From Cellulomonas terrae (lineage in GTDB: Bacteria > Actinomycetota > Actinomycetes > Actinomycetales > Cellulomonadaceae), in assembly GCF_007990265.1 (NCBI RefSeq), contig NZ_BJWH01000010.1:1-64000 (forward strand): DNA of 64,000 nucleotides, in the 5' to 3' direction. This document shows positions 54,628 to 63,725 of the stretch, piece by piece. The translations under genes were made by a program, and so were the position numbers. Under the pieces are notes generated by a model. That model searched no databases, was not told the origin of the DNA, and saw only the letters and a list, made by a program, of their open reading frames with translations. How positions within the stretch are numbered: position 1 is the stretch's first letter; each line of letters starts with the position of its first letter.

Positions 54628-55410
54628 ATGACGTCCCTCTCGACCGACGCGCCGCCGAGCACCCCTGCGCGTCCGCCCCGAGCATCCCGCTCCGCCCGGC
54701 GACGACGCCGGGCCGTCGGCCGGGTCGGCTGGGTCGCGGTCCTGCTCACGTCGCTCACGATCGTCGCGTACTCGGCGGTGCCGTACCTCATGGGGTCGCT
54801 CGAGCAGCTCGACCCGGAGCGGGCGCCGCTCGCACCCGCGTACTCCCAGACCCCGGCCGTCGTGCAGGTCGCGTTCGTCGTGCACATCGTCGGGGCGGCC
54901 GTCGCGCTGTTCGTCGGCCCCTTCCAGTTCTGGGCCGCGGCGCGCCGCCGGTTCCCGGGCCTGCACCGGTGGCTCGGCCGCAGCTACCTCGTGGGCGTCT
55001 GGGTGGGCGGGGCCGCGTCGCTGGTCATGGCACCGTACAACACCGCCGGCATGATCGGGTTCCTCGGGTTCGGGACGCTCGGCGCGCTCTGGGTCTGGAC
55101 TGGCTGGCGCGCCTACCGGGCGATCCGGTCGGGCGACGTGCGGTCGCACCAGGCGTGGATGATCCGCAGCTTCTCGCTGACGTTCGGGGCGGTCATGCTG
55201 CGTATCTGGACGGGGACCCTCGTCGCAGCGCAGGCGTTCGCCGCCGGTGACGCGTTCGACTTCGACGCCGCGTTCGAGAACGCGTACGACGCGGTCACGT
55301 TCCTGGCGTGGGTGCCGAACTTCGTGATCGCCGAGTGGATGATCCGGCGGCGCGGGCTGCCGGGGCTGCGGATCGTCGACCCGGTTCAGCTGGTCGAGCG
55401 GCCACGGTAG
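54628..55410 (+). CDS. DUF2306 membrane protein
   Basis: The 260-residue protein has a basic N-terminus and about six to seven helices. The DUF2306 markers are HIVGAAVALFVGPFQFW, HRWLGRSYLVGV and RSHQAWMIRSFSLTFGAVMLR. The conserved His residues suggest haem or metal binding in the membrane. TACCGT (54614-54619) is 8 nt before the ATG. Its end overlaps the convergent GH13 gene by 25 bp (55386-55410). Confidence 0.85.
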   Translation: MTSLSTDAPPSTPARPPRASRSARRRRRAVGRVGWVAVLLTSLTIVAYSAVPYLMGSLEQLDPERAPLAPAYSQTPAVVQVAFVVHIVGAAVALFVGPFQFWAAARRRFPGLHRWLGRSYLVGVWVGGAASLVMAPYNTAGMIGFLGFGTLGALWVWTGWRAYRAIRSGDVRSHQAWMIRSFSLTFGAVMLRIWTGTLVAAQAFAAGDAFDFDAAFENAYDAVTFLAWVPNFVIAEWMIRRRGLPGLRIVDPVQLVERPR

Positions 55411-57086
55411 ACGCGCGCCTCCCACGGCCGCAGTGCCGGTGCGACCGGGCCGGCGTAGTTGCCCAGCACCAGGTCGCCGAGGTCACCGTCGAGCGCCGCG
55501 TCCTGGACCTCGCCCGAGAAGTTGCCGAGGACCGTGAGCGTCTCGTCGCCGAGCCGGCGCGTGAACGCGTACACGTGCTCGTGGTCGGGCAGCAGCATCG
55601 TGAAGTCGCCGAGGGCGACGACCGGGTCCTCGTGCCGGAGCGCGATCAGGGCGCGGTAGTGGTGGAAGACCGATCCCGGATCGGCCCGCTCCGCCGCGGC
55701 GTTCACCGACGGGTAGTTCGCGTTCACCTCGAGCCACGGGGTGCCCGTGGTGAACCCGGCGTGCGGGGAGTCGTCCCACTGCATCGGGGTGCGGGCGTTG
55801 TCCCGGCCCATCGCGGCGATCCCCGCCAGCAGGTCCTCGTCGGATCCCGTCCCGACGGACCGCGCGACCGCGACGTGGTTGAGCGTCTCGATGTCCCGGT
55901 ACTGGTCGAACCGCGTGAAGTGCGCGTTCGTCATCCCGAGCTCCTCGCCCTGGTAGACGTAGGGCGTGCCGCGGTGCAGGTGCAGGACCGTGGCCAGCAT
56001 CGTCGCCGACTCGCGTCGGTACCGGCCGTCGTCCCCGAACCGCGACACGATCCGCGGCTGGTCGTGGTTGTCCCAGTAGAGGCTGTTCCAGCCGACGTCG
56101 GCCAGGCCCGCCTGCCAGCGGCCGAACGACGCCTTCAGGTCGAGCAGCCGCAGCGGGCGGACGTCGAACTTGCCGCCCGGACCGTGGTCGAGGCCGACGT
56201 GCTCGAACTGGAACACCATGTCGACCTCCGCCCGGGCCGGGTCGGTGAAGTCGCGCGCCTGCTCGACCGTGACGCCGGGCATCTCCCCGACCGTGAGCAG
56301 CCGCTCGGGGCGGCCCGCGAACACCTCCTGGTGCATCTCCGCGAGGAACTCGTGGATGCGCGGGCCGCACACGTAGGACGCCGAGCCGTCCGCGAGCAGG
56401 CCGCCGGTGACCACCCCGTCGGGCAGCGTCGTGTCCTTGGAGATGAGGTTGATGACGTCCATCCGGAAGCCGTCGACGCCGCGGTCCAGCCACCAGCGCA
56501 TCATGTCGTAGACCGCGTTCCTGACCTGCGGGTTCTCCCAGTTCAGGTCCGGCTGCTTGCGGCTGAACAGGTGCAGGAAGTACTCGCCGGAGCGCTCGTC
56601 GAGCTCCCAGACGGAGCCACCGAAGAACGAGCCCCAGTTCGTCGGCTCCGCGCCCGGCGCGCCCGCGGCCATGCCGTCGCGCGCGGGACGCCACCAGTAC
56701 CAGTCGCGCCGGGGGCTCGCGGGGTCCCGGGACTCGAGGAACCACGGGTGCTCGTCGGACGTGTGGTTGACCACGAGGTCCATGACCAGCTTCATGCCGC
56801 GAGCGTGCAGCGCCGCGATCAGGTCGTCGAGGTCCTCCAGGGTGCCGAACACGGGGTCGACCACCTGGTAGTCGCTGATGTCGTACCCGTTGTCGTCCTG
56901 CGGCGAGGCGTAGATCGGCGACAGCCACACCACGTCCACCCCCAGCTCGGCCAGGTGGTCGAGCCGCCCGAGGATCCCCCGCAGGTCACCGACGCCGTCG
57001 CCGTCGGAGTCCGCGAACGAGCGCGGGTACACCTGGTACACGACGGCACGCGTCCACCAGGGCGCGTCCTGTGTCGTCCACGTCAT
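55386..57086 (-). CDS. GH13 alpha-glucosidase / oligo-1,6-glucosidase family
   Basis: The 566-residue enzyme has the four GH13 regions: DLVVNHTSDEHPWF, GFRMDVINLI with the nucleophile Asp, the acid/base Glu in LTVGEMPG and NHDQPRI with the transition-state stabiliser. It has no signal peptide, so it acts in the cytoplasm on imported oligosaccharides such as isomaltose, maltose or the sucrose moiety of raffinose. ATG 57086 overlaps the ROK regulator stop (57083-57086). Substrate choice within GH13 is not certain. Confidence 0.92.
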   Translation of the reverse strand: MTWTTQDAPWWTRAVVYQVYPRSFADSDGDGVGDLRGILGRLDHLAELGVDVVWLSPIYASPQDDNGYDISDYQVVDPVFGTLEDLDDLIAALHARGMKLVMDLVVNHTSDEHPWFLESRDPASPRRDWYWWRPARDGMAAGAPGAEPTNWGSFFGGSVWELDERSGEYFLHLFSRKQPDLNWENPQVRNAVYDMMRWWLDRGVDGFRMDVINLISKDTTLPDGVVTGGLLADGSASYVCGPRIHEFLAEMHQEVFAGRPERLLTVGEMPGVTVEQARDFTDPARAEVDMVFQFEHVGLDHGPGGKFDVRPLRLLDLKASFGRWQAGLADVGWNSLYWDNHDQPRIVSRFGDDGRYRRESATMLATVLHLHRGTPYVYQGEELGMTNAHFTRFDQYRDIETLNHVAVARSVGTGSDEDLLAGIAAMGRDNARTPMQWDDSPHAGFTTGTPWLEVNANYPSVNAAAERADPGSVFHHYRALIALRHEDPVVALGDFTMLLPDHEHVYAFTRRLGDETLTVLGNFSGEVQDAALDGDLGDLVLGNYAGPVAPALRPWEARVYRGRSTS

Positions 57087-58240
57087 GCGAGGGCTCCTCT
57101 CATGGGCAGCGGATCCTGCTCCTCACCATGGAGGTCGATGCGGTCGACGGCATCCTGGATCGCGATGGTGGCTGCCCCCCGGGCCCAGGCGGAGAAGCCG
57201 GAGTCGTCGACGTAGAGCCGGACGGGCTCGGCGCGCGGGTCGCGATCGGCGGCGATGGCGGCCCGCACCTTCCCCTCCGCGAGGGCGAACAGCGCGATGC
57301 CTTCGCCGGCGAGGACGACGGCAGGTTGCAGGGTCAGGTTGACGGCCAGGGCGACGAAGCGGCCCAGCGCAGCCGCGGCCTCGTCGACGACGGTGGTCGC
57401 GGCCGGGTGACCCTCGCGCGCGAGGCGCAGCACGTCGTCGTAGTCGAGGGGGCGCTGCAGCGCGCCCGACACCTGGGCGGCGATGGACCCGGAGGTGAGC
57501 ATCGCTTCGGCGCACCCGCGGTGGCCGACGTGGCAGACGGGGCCGGTGGTGCTCAGCGGGAGGTGCCCACCGAGACCGACCCCCGCCTCGCGGGAGTGGA
57601 CCACGGAGCCGTTGACCACGAGCGCGTAGCCGATCCCGGCGCCGATCGTGATGACGGCGAACCCGGGGATCCCGCGACCGAGACCGAACCAGCGCTCGGC
57701 CTCCGCGAGCGCGACGAGGTCGTTCTCGAGGGAGACCGGGATGTCCAGCCGGTCCTCGACGAGCTGCGCGAACGGCACCTCCGTCCACTCGAGGAACGGG
57801 GCGAACTCGACGCGGCCGTCGCGGACCTCGCCACCGAGCGAGACACCCACCCCGGCGATGCGGTCGACGCCCAGCGCACGGACCGCGCGCGCGATCTCGT
57901 CCGCGACGACCTCGGGCTCGTGGCCGCGCAGCGGCACCTCCACGTAGACCAGCAGCGCGGCGCGCACGTCGGTGGCGACGACGTGGAGCGACTCCCCCGT
58001 GATCTTGACGCCGGCGAAGTGTGCGAGCCCTGGCCGGACGTCGAGTGGCCGCACCGGGCGCCCGACGGACCCGTCGGAACGGTCGTCGAGCTCGACCAGC
58101 AGCCCGCGGTCGAGGAACGGCTTGGCCAGGCGCGTGAGGCTCGGCGGCGAGAGCCCCAGCCGGCTCGTCAGCTCGCTGCGCGAGATCGGCCCGTGGATGA
58201 GGACGGCGCGCGCGAGGGCCCGTTCGCTGTCGCTCAGCAC
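57083..58240 (-). CDS. ROK-family transcriptional regulator
   Basis: The 385-residue protein has an N-terminal winged helix (ALARAVLIHGPISRSELTSRLGLSPPSLTRLAKPFL, about 8-42). The ROK sugar-binding domain contains GVGVSLGG, ITIGAGIGYALV, a zinc-type motif CHVGHRGCAEA and an ATPase-like C-terminus. ROK repressors release DNA on binding a sugar or sugar phosphate. It is divergent from the GH36 gene and overlaps the GH13 gene, so it probably controls the whole locus through the dyads at 58294-58303 and 58328-58351. The start is GTG 58240. Confidence 0.92.
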   Translation of the reverse strand: MLSDSERALARAVLIHGPISRSELTSRLGLSPPSLTRLAKPFLDRGLLVELDDRSDGSVGRPVRPLDVRPGLAHFAGVKITGESLHVVATDVRAALLVYVEVPLRGHEPEVVADEIARAVRALGVDRIAGVGVSLGGEVRDGRVEFAPFLEWTEVPFAQLVEDRLDIPVSLENDLVALAEAERWFGLGRGIPGFAVITIGAGIGYALVVNGSVVHSREAGVGLGGHLPLSTTGPVCHVGHRGCAEAMLTSGSIAAQVSGALQRPLDYDDVLRLAREGHPAATTVVDEAAAALGRFVALAVNLTLQPAVVLAGEGIALFALAEGKVRAAIAADRDPRAEPVRLYVDDSGFSAWARGAATIAIQDAVDRIDLHGEEQDPLPMRGALA

Positions 58241-58293
58241 GCCCGTGACCTGTTCATTGATTCCATCCTGGCATGAACCTCGCTCCCTCGGGG

Positions 58294-58351
58294 CGAATAT
58301 TCGGCAATCTCCCGTCTTGTGGGACTTGTTTCTTTCGTGTTAGAACTAAAC
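58294..58351 (+). promoter_or_regulatory. Operator-promoter of the alpha-galactoside operon
   Basis: A 24-bp dyad GTTT-N2-TTC-N6-GAA-N2-AAAC occupies 58328-58351, ending 1 bp before ATG 58353. It covers the -10-like TAGAAC (58341-58346); TTGTGG (58317-58322) is a possible -35. A second, perfect 10-bp palindrome CGAATATTCG lies at 58294-58303. Both are in the only AT-rich stretch of the divergent gap. Confidence 0.65.
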
Positions 58352-58352
58352 C

Positions 58353-60539
58353 ATGCTCTCCCCCGACGATGTGATGGAGATGTCTCCCAACCTCTCCGGC
58401 CGCGTGCTGCACCTGAGCCGCGGCGGCACGAGCGTCGTCATCGATCTCGACGCAGTCCCGCACCCCGCGATCGTGCACTGGGGCGAGGAGCTCGCCGGCT
58501 CCACCGACGAGACGCTGCGGGGCCTGGCCGTGGCGGCCCGGCCGCAGCGCGTCTCGGGCGGTCTGGACGCGCCGGCGCGCGCCACGCTCGTCGCCACACC
58601 CGCTGGGGGCTGGCTCGGCACGCCGGGTCTCGAAGGGCACCGCGACGGCGCCTCGTTCAGCGTCCGGCTGGAGCTCGTCGACGTCGAGGCCGACGGCCAC
58701 CGCGCCCGGCTCTCCCTCGTCGATCCCGAGGCCCGGCTCAGCGCGCAGCTGGAGCTCGACGTCGGCACCGCCGGCCTCCTGCGGCAGCGGATCACGCTGC
58801 GCAACGACGGCGACTCGCGCTACACCCTCCAGCACCTGCACCTGGCCTTCCCGGTGCCGTGGGACGCGACCGAGCTGCTCGACACCACCGGTCGTCACCT
58901 GCGCGAGCGGACGCCGCAGCGGCACCCCTTCGGCTACGGGACGTACCTGCGGGAGAGCCGTCGCGGCCGCCCGGGCGCGGACGCCACGCTCCTGCTCGCG
59001 GCAGGTCGGCCGGGGTTCGGGTTCGAGCGCGGTCGCGTGCACGCCGTCCACGTCGCGTGGAGCGGGAACCACCGGCTCGTCGCGGAACGGTCCGTGTCCG
59101 GCGAGGCGTTCCTCGCCGGCGGCGAGCTGTTCGCGCCGGGCGAGGTCGTGCTCGCGCCCGGCGAGTCGCTCACGTCGCCGGAGGTCATCGGGTCCTGGGG
59201 CGACGGGCTGAACGAGCTCGCGCACCGCTTCCACGACGAGTGGCGCAGCCGCCCGGAGCACCCCCGCCGGCCGCGCCCGGTCACGCTCAACACGTGGGAG
59301 GCGGTCTACTTCGACCACACGCTCGACCGGCTCACGGCCCTGGCCGACGCCGCCGCCTCCGTCGGGGTCGAGAGGTTCGTCCTCGACGACGGCTGGTTCC
59401 TCGGTCGTCGCGACGACACCGCGGGCCTGGGCGACTGGTACGTCGACCCGACGGTCTGGCCCGAGGGCCTGCACCCGCTGGTGGACCACGTCCGCGCGCG
59501 CGGCATGGAGTTCGGGCTGTGGGTGGAGCCCGAGATGGTCAACCCGGACAGCGACCTCGCGCGACGGCACCCGGACTGGGTCCTGCGCGGGCGGACGACC
59601 CTGCCGCCGTCGGCCCGCCAGCAGCAGGTCCTCGACCTCGCGCACCCCGACGCGTACGCGTACGTGGCGGAGCGTCTGCACTCCCTGGTGGCCGAGTACC
59701 CGATCGCCTACCTGAAGTGGGACCACAACCGCGACCTGCTGGACGCGGGCAGCGGTCCGGAGGGCATCGCCCGGGTGCGCGAGCACACCCTGGCCCTCTA
59801 CCGCCTCCTCGACGAGCTCAAGGCGGCGCACCCCGACCTGGAGATCGAGAGCTGCGCCTCCGGGGGTGCGCGCGTCGACCTCGGCATCCTCGCCCGCACC
59901 GACCGGATCTGGACCAGCGACAACCTCGACCCGCTCGAGCGCCTGGTCAACCAGCGGTACACGGCGCTCGTGGTGCCGCCCGAGATGATGGGCATGCACC
60001 TGACCAGCCCCGTCGTGCACTCGACCGGCCGGACGGTCGACCTCGACCTCAGTGCCGCGGTCGCGCTGCTCGGGCACGTCGGGATCGAGTGGGACCTCAC
60101 GGGGACCGACGACGAGACCCGCCGTCGCATCGCCGCGTGGGTGGACTACGCCAAGCGCGTCCGCCCGATCGTCGCGACCGGTCGCACGGTCGACGTCGAC
60201 GGCACCGAGCCCGGCATCGACGTGCGCGGCGTCGTCGCGCGCGACCGCTCGTCGGCGGTGTTCACCCTCACCCAGACCGACACGACGGTCTCCTACCCGC
60301 CCGGACGGGTCCGGGTCCCCGGGCTCGACCCCGGTACGCAGTACCGCATCCGGGTCGTCGGCGGCTCGACGCACGCCGCCGCACAGTCGGGGCTCCCCTG
60401 GCAGGAGCACGACATCAGGCTGACGGGTCGCGAGCTCGATGTCGTCGGCCTCCGCCCTCCCGTCCAGTACCCCCAGAGATCCACCGTCATCGAGCTGGTC
60501 GCCCAGAGCGACACCCAGGCGCAAGGAGGCGCACGATGA
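58353..60539 (+). CDS. GH36 alpha-galactosidase
   Basis: The 728-residue enzyme has the N-terminal beta-sandwich (about 1-300), the (beta/alpha)8 domain with RFVLDDGWF, YLKWDHNRDL (nucleophile Asp) and SCASGGARVDLGILARTDRIWTSDNLD (acid/base Asp), and a C-terminal beta domain. It hydrolyses terminal alpha-galactosyl residues of melibiose or raffinose-type sugars in the cytoplasm; there is no signal peptide. Its stop overlaps the start of the binding-protein gene. A nearby start at Met8 is possible. Confidence 0.94.
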   Translation: MLSPDDVMEMSPNLSGRVLHLSRGGTSVVIDLDAVPHPAIVHWGEELAGSTDETLRGLAVAARPQRVSGGLDAPARATLVATPAGGWLGTPGLEGHRDGASFSVRLELVDVEADGHRARLSLVDPEARLSAQLELDVGTAGLLRQRITLRNDGDSRYTLQHLHLAFPVPWDATELLDTTGRHLRERTPQRHPFGYGTYLRESRRGRPGADATLLLAAGRPGFGFERGRVHAVHVAWSGNHRLVAERSVSGEAFLAGGELFAPGEVVLAPGESLTSPEVIGSWGDGLNELAHRFHDEWRSRPEHPRRPRPVTLNTWEAVYFDHTLDRLTALADAAASVGVERFVLDDGWFLGRRDDTAGLGDWYVDPTVWPEGLHPLVDHVRARGMEFGLWVEPEMVNPDSDLARRHPDWVLRGRTTLPPSARQQQVLDLAHPDAYAYVAERLHSLVAEYPIAYLKWDHNRDLLDAGSGPEGIARVREHTLALYRLLDELKAAHPDLEIESCASGGARVDLGILARTDRIWTSDNLDPLERLVNQRYTALVVPPEMMGMHLTSPVVHSTGRTVDLDLSAAVALLGHVGIEWDLTGTDDETRRRIAAWVDYAKRVRPIVATGRTVDVDGTEPGIDVRGVVARDRSSAVFTLTQTDTTVSYPPGRVRVPGLDPGTQYRIRVVGGSTHAAAQSGLPWQEHDIRLTGRELDVVGLRPPVQYPQRSTVIELVAQSDTQAQGGAR

Positions 60540-61822
60540 GACACCGGACGACGCGACGAGGTCGCGTGGCAGCGGTCGGGGTGGTCGCCCTGCTGGCGGC
60601 CGTCAGCGGCTGTGCGAACGAACCGTCCGACGGCGTGACCACCCTGAACTTCTTCCAGTTCAAGGGTGAGGCGCTCGAGGACTTCGACCAGATCATCGCC
60701 GACTTCGAGGCGGAGAACCCGGACATCCGGGTCGTGCAGAACCAGGTCGCCGACGCCGACACGGCCATCCGGACGCTCCTGGTCAAGGACAAGGCGCCGG
60801 ACGTCATCACCCTCAACGCGAGCGGGAACTTCGGGCGCCTCGCGCAGGCCGGTGTGTTCTACGACTTCGCCGGCGACCCGCTGCTGGACACCATCAACCC
60901 GGCGGTCCAGGAGATCATCGCCGACCTCGGTACCTACGGCGACGAGGTGAGCGGCCTCGGCTACGTCAACAACGCCAACGGGATCATCTACAACCAGGAG
61001 ATCTTCGCCGCGCAGGGTCTCGAGGTCCCCGAGACGTGGGACGACCTGATCGCCGTCTGCGACGCGCTCGAGGCCGCGGGGATCACGCCGTTCTACGGCA
61101 CGCTCGCGGACTCGTGGACCGCCATGCCGTCGTGGAACGGGCTCGGCGCCTACCCGGCGATGGACGGCTTCTTCGACACGATGCGCGAGCAGGGCGAGGA
61201 CACCGGTCCGGACTCGGAGGTGTCGTTCCAGAAGAACTTCGCCGAGGCGATGGACCAGCAGTACGAGCTCTACGGGTACATGCAGGACGGCTACCGCGGC
61301 GCGACCTACGACGACGGCAACGCCGCGTTCGCAGGCGGCGAGGTGGCCATGCTCCTGCAGGGCATCTGGGCGCTGAGCCCGATCAAGGGGATCAACCCGG
61401 ACGTCCAGGCCGCGATCTTCCCGTACCCGGCCCCGGAGGACCCCGCCGACAGGGTGCTGGTCTCCGGCGTCGACGTCGTCGTCACGATGGCGAAGGACTC
61501 GCCGCGTCAGGAGGAGGCGCTGCGGTTCATCGAGTACCTGTTCCAGAAGGACGTGATCGAGGAGTTCGCCGCCTCGCAGAACATGGTCCCCTCCGTGCAG
61601 GGTGCCGAGCTCAGCGAGGACCCCGCGCTCCAGTCGGTCAAGCCGTACTTCGACGAGGGCCGCATCGCGGGCTTCATCGACCACCAGGTGCCGCCGAGCA
61701 TCCCGCTGCCCGCGATCGACCAGCAGTTCCTGTTCAGCGGTGACGCCGAGGCGGCGCTCGCCACCCTCGACAGCGAGTGGAGCAAGGTCGCCGCTCGCAC
61801 CATCCCCGTGACGGGAGAATGA
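60536..61822 (+). CDS. Sugar ABC transporter substrate-binding lipoprotein
   Basis: The 428-residue family 1 solute-binding protein has a lipoprotein signal (VGVVALLAAVSGC, Cys near 22) and the typical start LNFFQFKGEALEDFDQIIADFEAENPDIRV. It captures oligosaccharides at the outer membrane face for the permeases downstream. Linkage to GH36 and GH13 suggests raffinose, melibiose or related alpha-galactosides. AAGGAGG lies before the ATG. The gene overlaps its neighbours on both sides, so the operon is tight. Confidence 0.92.
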   Translation: MRHRTTRRGRVAAVGVVALLAAVSGCANEPSDGVTTLNFFQFKGEALEDFDQIIADFEAENPDIRVVQNQVADADTAIRTLLVKDKAPDVITLNASGNFGRLAQAGVFYDFAGDPLLDTINPAVQEIIADLGTYGDEVSGLGYVNNANGIIYNQEIFAAQGLEVPETWDDLIAVCDALEAAGITPFYGTLADSWTAMPSWNGLGAYPAMDGFFDTMREQGEDTGPDSEVSFQKNFAEAMDQQYELYGYMQDGYRGATYDDGNAAFAGGEVAMLLQGIWALSPIKGINPDVQAAIFPYPAPEDPADRVLVSGVDVVVTMAKDSPRQEEALRFIEYLFQKDVIEEFAASQNMVPSVQGAELSEDPALQSVKPYFDEGRIAGFIDHQVPPSIPLPAIDQQFLFSGDAEAALATLDSEWSKVAARTIPVTGE

Positions 61823-61824
61823 CG

Positions 61825-62760
61825 ATGACGTCCTCGACGCAAGCCCTGCCCGCGGCCCGCGGCGCCGGCAGTGCCGGCCCGACCCCGACGCCGCGCCGCC
61901 CGAAGGACCGCGCACAGACCACGTTCTACTGGATGGTCTGGCCGGCGGTCATCGCGTTCTTCCTGTTCCACACCGTCCCGGTGCTCGTCGGCATCTTCTT
62001 CAGCCTGACGAACTACGCCGGGTACGGGGCCTGGAACTTCGTCGGCCTGTCGAACTACGTCAACCTGTTCAAGGACGACCGGGTCCTGCAGGCGTACGGG
62101 TTCTCGTTCCTGTTCGCCATCGCCGCGACCGTGCTGACCAACCTGATCTCGCTGTCCATCGCGATGGGCCTCAACGCCAAGATCATGGCGCGCAACTTCT
62201 GGCGCGGCGTGTACTTCGTGCCCTACGTCCTGGCGATCCTCGTCATCGGCTACGTGTTCCAGTTCTTCTTCTCGAGCTCGCTGCCGAAGATCCTGTCGAA
62301 CATCCCGCTCTTCGCCGACAACATCCTCACCAACGAGACGTGGGCGTGGACGGCGATCGTGGCCCTGGCCGTCTGGCAGTCCTGCGCCTTCGCGATCATC
62401 ATCTACCTGTCCGGGCTGCAGACGATCCCCCGCGAGCTCTACGAGGCGGCGTCGCTCGACGGGGCGAAGGCGTGGCGCCAGTTCCGGTCGATCACGTTCC
62501 CGCTGATCAGCGCCTTCTTCACGATCAACGTCGTGCTCAGCCTCAAGGGCTTCCTCCAGGTCTTCGACCCGATCGTCGCCCTGACCAACGGCGGGCCCGG
62601 CACGGCGACGGAGTCCGTCACCCTGCTCATCTTCCGCGGCGGGTTCTCCGGCGGGGAGTTCGCTTACCAGACCGCGAACGCGGTGGTCTTCTTCATCGTG
62701 ATCACCATCGTCTCCCTCTTCCAGTTCCGGGTCCTTCAGCGCAGAGAGGCGGACTTCTGA
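61825..62760 (+). CDS. Sugar ABC transporter permease (MalF-like)
   Basis: The 311-residue protein has six membrane helices and the EAA loop ELYEAASLDGAKAWRQFRSITFPLI that contacts the ATPase. The start is ATG 61825, with GGGAG 7 nt upstream; ATG 61819, which overlaps the binding-protein stop, is also in frame. With the next permease it forms the membrane channel. No ATPase gene is present in the operon. Confidence 0.92.
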   Translation: MTSSTQALPAARGAGSAGPTPTPRRPKDRAQTTFYWMVWPAVIAFFLFHTVPVLVGIFFSLTNYAGYGAWNFVGLSNYVNLFKDDRVLQAYGFSFLFAIAATVLTNLISLSIAMGLNAKIMARNFWRGVYFVPYVLAILVIGYVFQFFFSSSLPKILSNIPLFADNILTNETWAWTAIVALAVWQSCAFAIIIYLSGLQTIPRELYEAASLDGAKAWRQFRSITFPLISAFFTINVVLSLKGFLQVFDPIVALTNGGPGTATESVTLLIFRGGFSGGEFAYQTANAVVFFIVITIVSLFQFRVLQRREADF

Positions 62761-63668
62761 TGACCACCGCCGGAACCATGCTCGGTCAGGCCGAGCCCGT
62801 CCTTCCCGAGCCTCGGCGGCGACGCACGAAGAACGTCGCCGACGACGACACCCGCAAGATCAACTGGTGGGTGACCGCGCTGATCGCGGTGTGCTCGCTG
62901 ACGATCCTCGTCCCGCTCTACCTGGCCGTGGTCGTGGCGCTCAAGACGCCCGCCCAGCTCGCGGCCGGCACCGGCTTCGAGTGGCCGAACCCCGTGAGCT
63001 GGGGGAACTTCGCCGAGGCGTGGGAGCGGACCAGCTTCCCGCAGGCGCTCATGAACACGGCGATCATCACCGTCGGGTCGGTCGTCTTCACGCTGCTGAC
63101 CAGCTCGGTCGTCGCCTACGGCATCGCGCGGAACATCCACCGGCCGTTCTTCAAGGGCGTGTTCTTCTACCTGCTGGCGGCCCTCTTCATCCCGTTCCCG
63201 ATCATCATGCTGCCGCTCGTGAAGCAGACCTCGCTCCTGGGCCTCGACAACCAGGCGGGGATGATCGTGCTCTACACGATCTACGGGCTGTCGCTGAACA
63301 TCTTCATCTACACCGCCTACATCCGATCGATCCCGATCGAGCTGGAGGAGGCGGCGCGGGTCGACGGTGCGTCGACCTGGCGGGTGTTCCGGCAGATCAT
63401 CTTCCCGCTGCTGACCCCGATGAACGCGACCGTCGGCATCCTCACCTGCGTCTGGGCGTGGAACGACTTCATCATGCCGCTCGTGGTGCTGACCGATCCC
63501 GGGGCGCGGACCCTGCCGCTCGCGCAGTACGTGTTCCAGGGACAGTTCAACACCGACTACACGGTGGCGTTCGCGTCCTACCTCATGGCGATGGCACCTC
63601 TGCTGGTCGTCTACATCTTCAGCCAGCGCTGGGTCATCTCCGGGGTCACGCGGGGATCGATCAAGTAG
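62760..63668 (+). CDS. Sugar ABC transporter permease (MalG-like)
   Basis: The 302-residue second permease has six helices and the EAA loop ELEEAARVDGASTWRVFRQIIFPLL. Its ATG overlaps the stop of the first permease (TGATG). It is the last gene of the operon and is followed by a strong terminator. The missing ATPase is probably a shared MsiK-type protein encoded elsewhere, as is common in actinobacteria. Confidence 0.92.
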   Translation: MTTAGTMLGQAEPVLPEPRRRRTKNVADDDTRKINWWVTALIAVCSLTILVPLYLAVVVALKTPAQLAAGTGFEWPNPVSWGNFAEAWERTSFPQALMNTAIITVGSVVFTLLTSSVVAYGIARNIHRPFFKGVFFYLLAALFIPFPIIMLPLVKQTSLLGLDNQAGMIVLYTIYGLSLNIFIYTAYIRSIPIELEEAARVDGASTWRVFRQIIFPLLTPMNATVGILTCVWAWNDFIMPLVVLTDPGARTLPLAQYVFQGQFNTDYTVAFASYLMAMAPLLVVYIFSQRWVISGVTRGSIK

Positions 63669-63676
63669 GCACCGAG

Positions 63677-63720
63677 ACGACGACGGGCCCGCTCCCCCTC
63701 GGGGGCGGGCCCGTCGTCGT
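63677..63720. terminator. Bidirectional terminator between the sugar operon and ilvD
   Basis: A perfect 16-bp stem (63677-63692 with 63705-63720) encloses a loop that can add a short CCCC/GGGG helix. It lies between convergent genes. Confidence 0.85.
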
Positions 63721-63725
63721 GCCGA

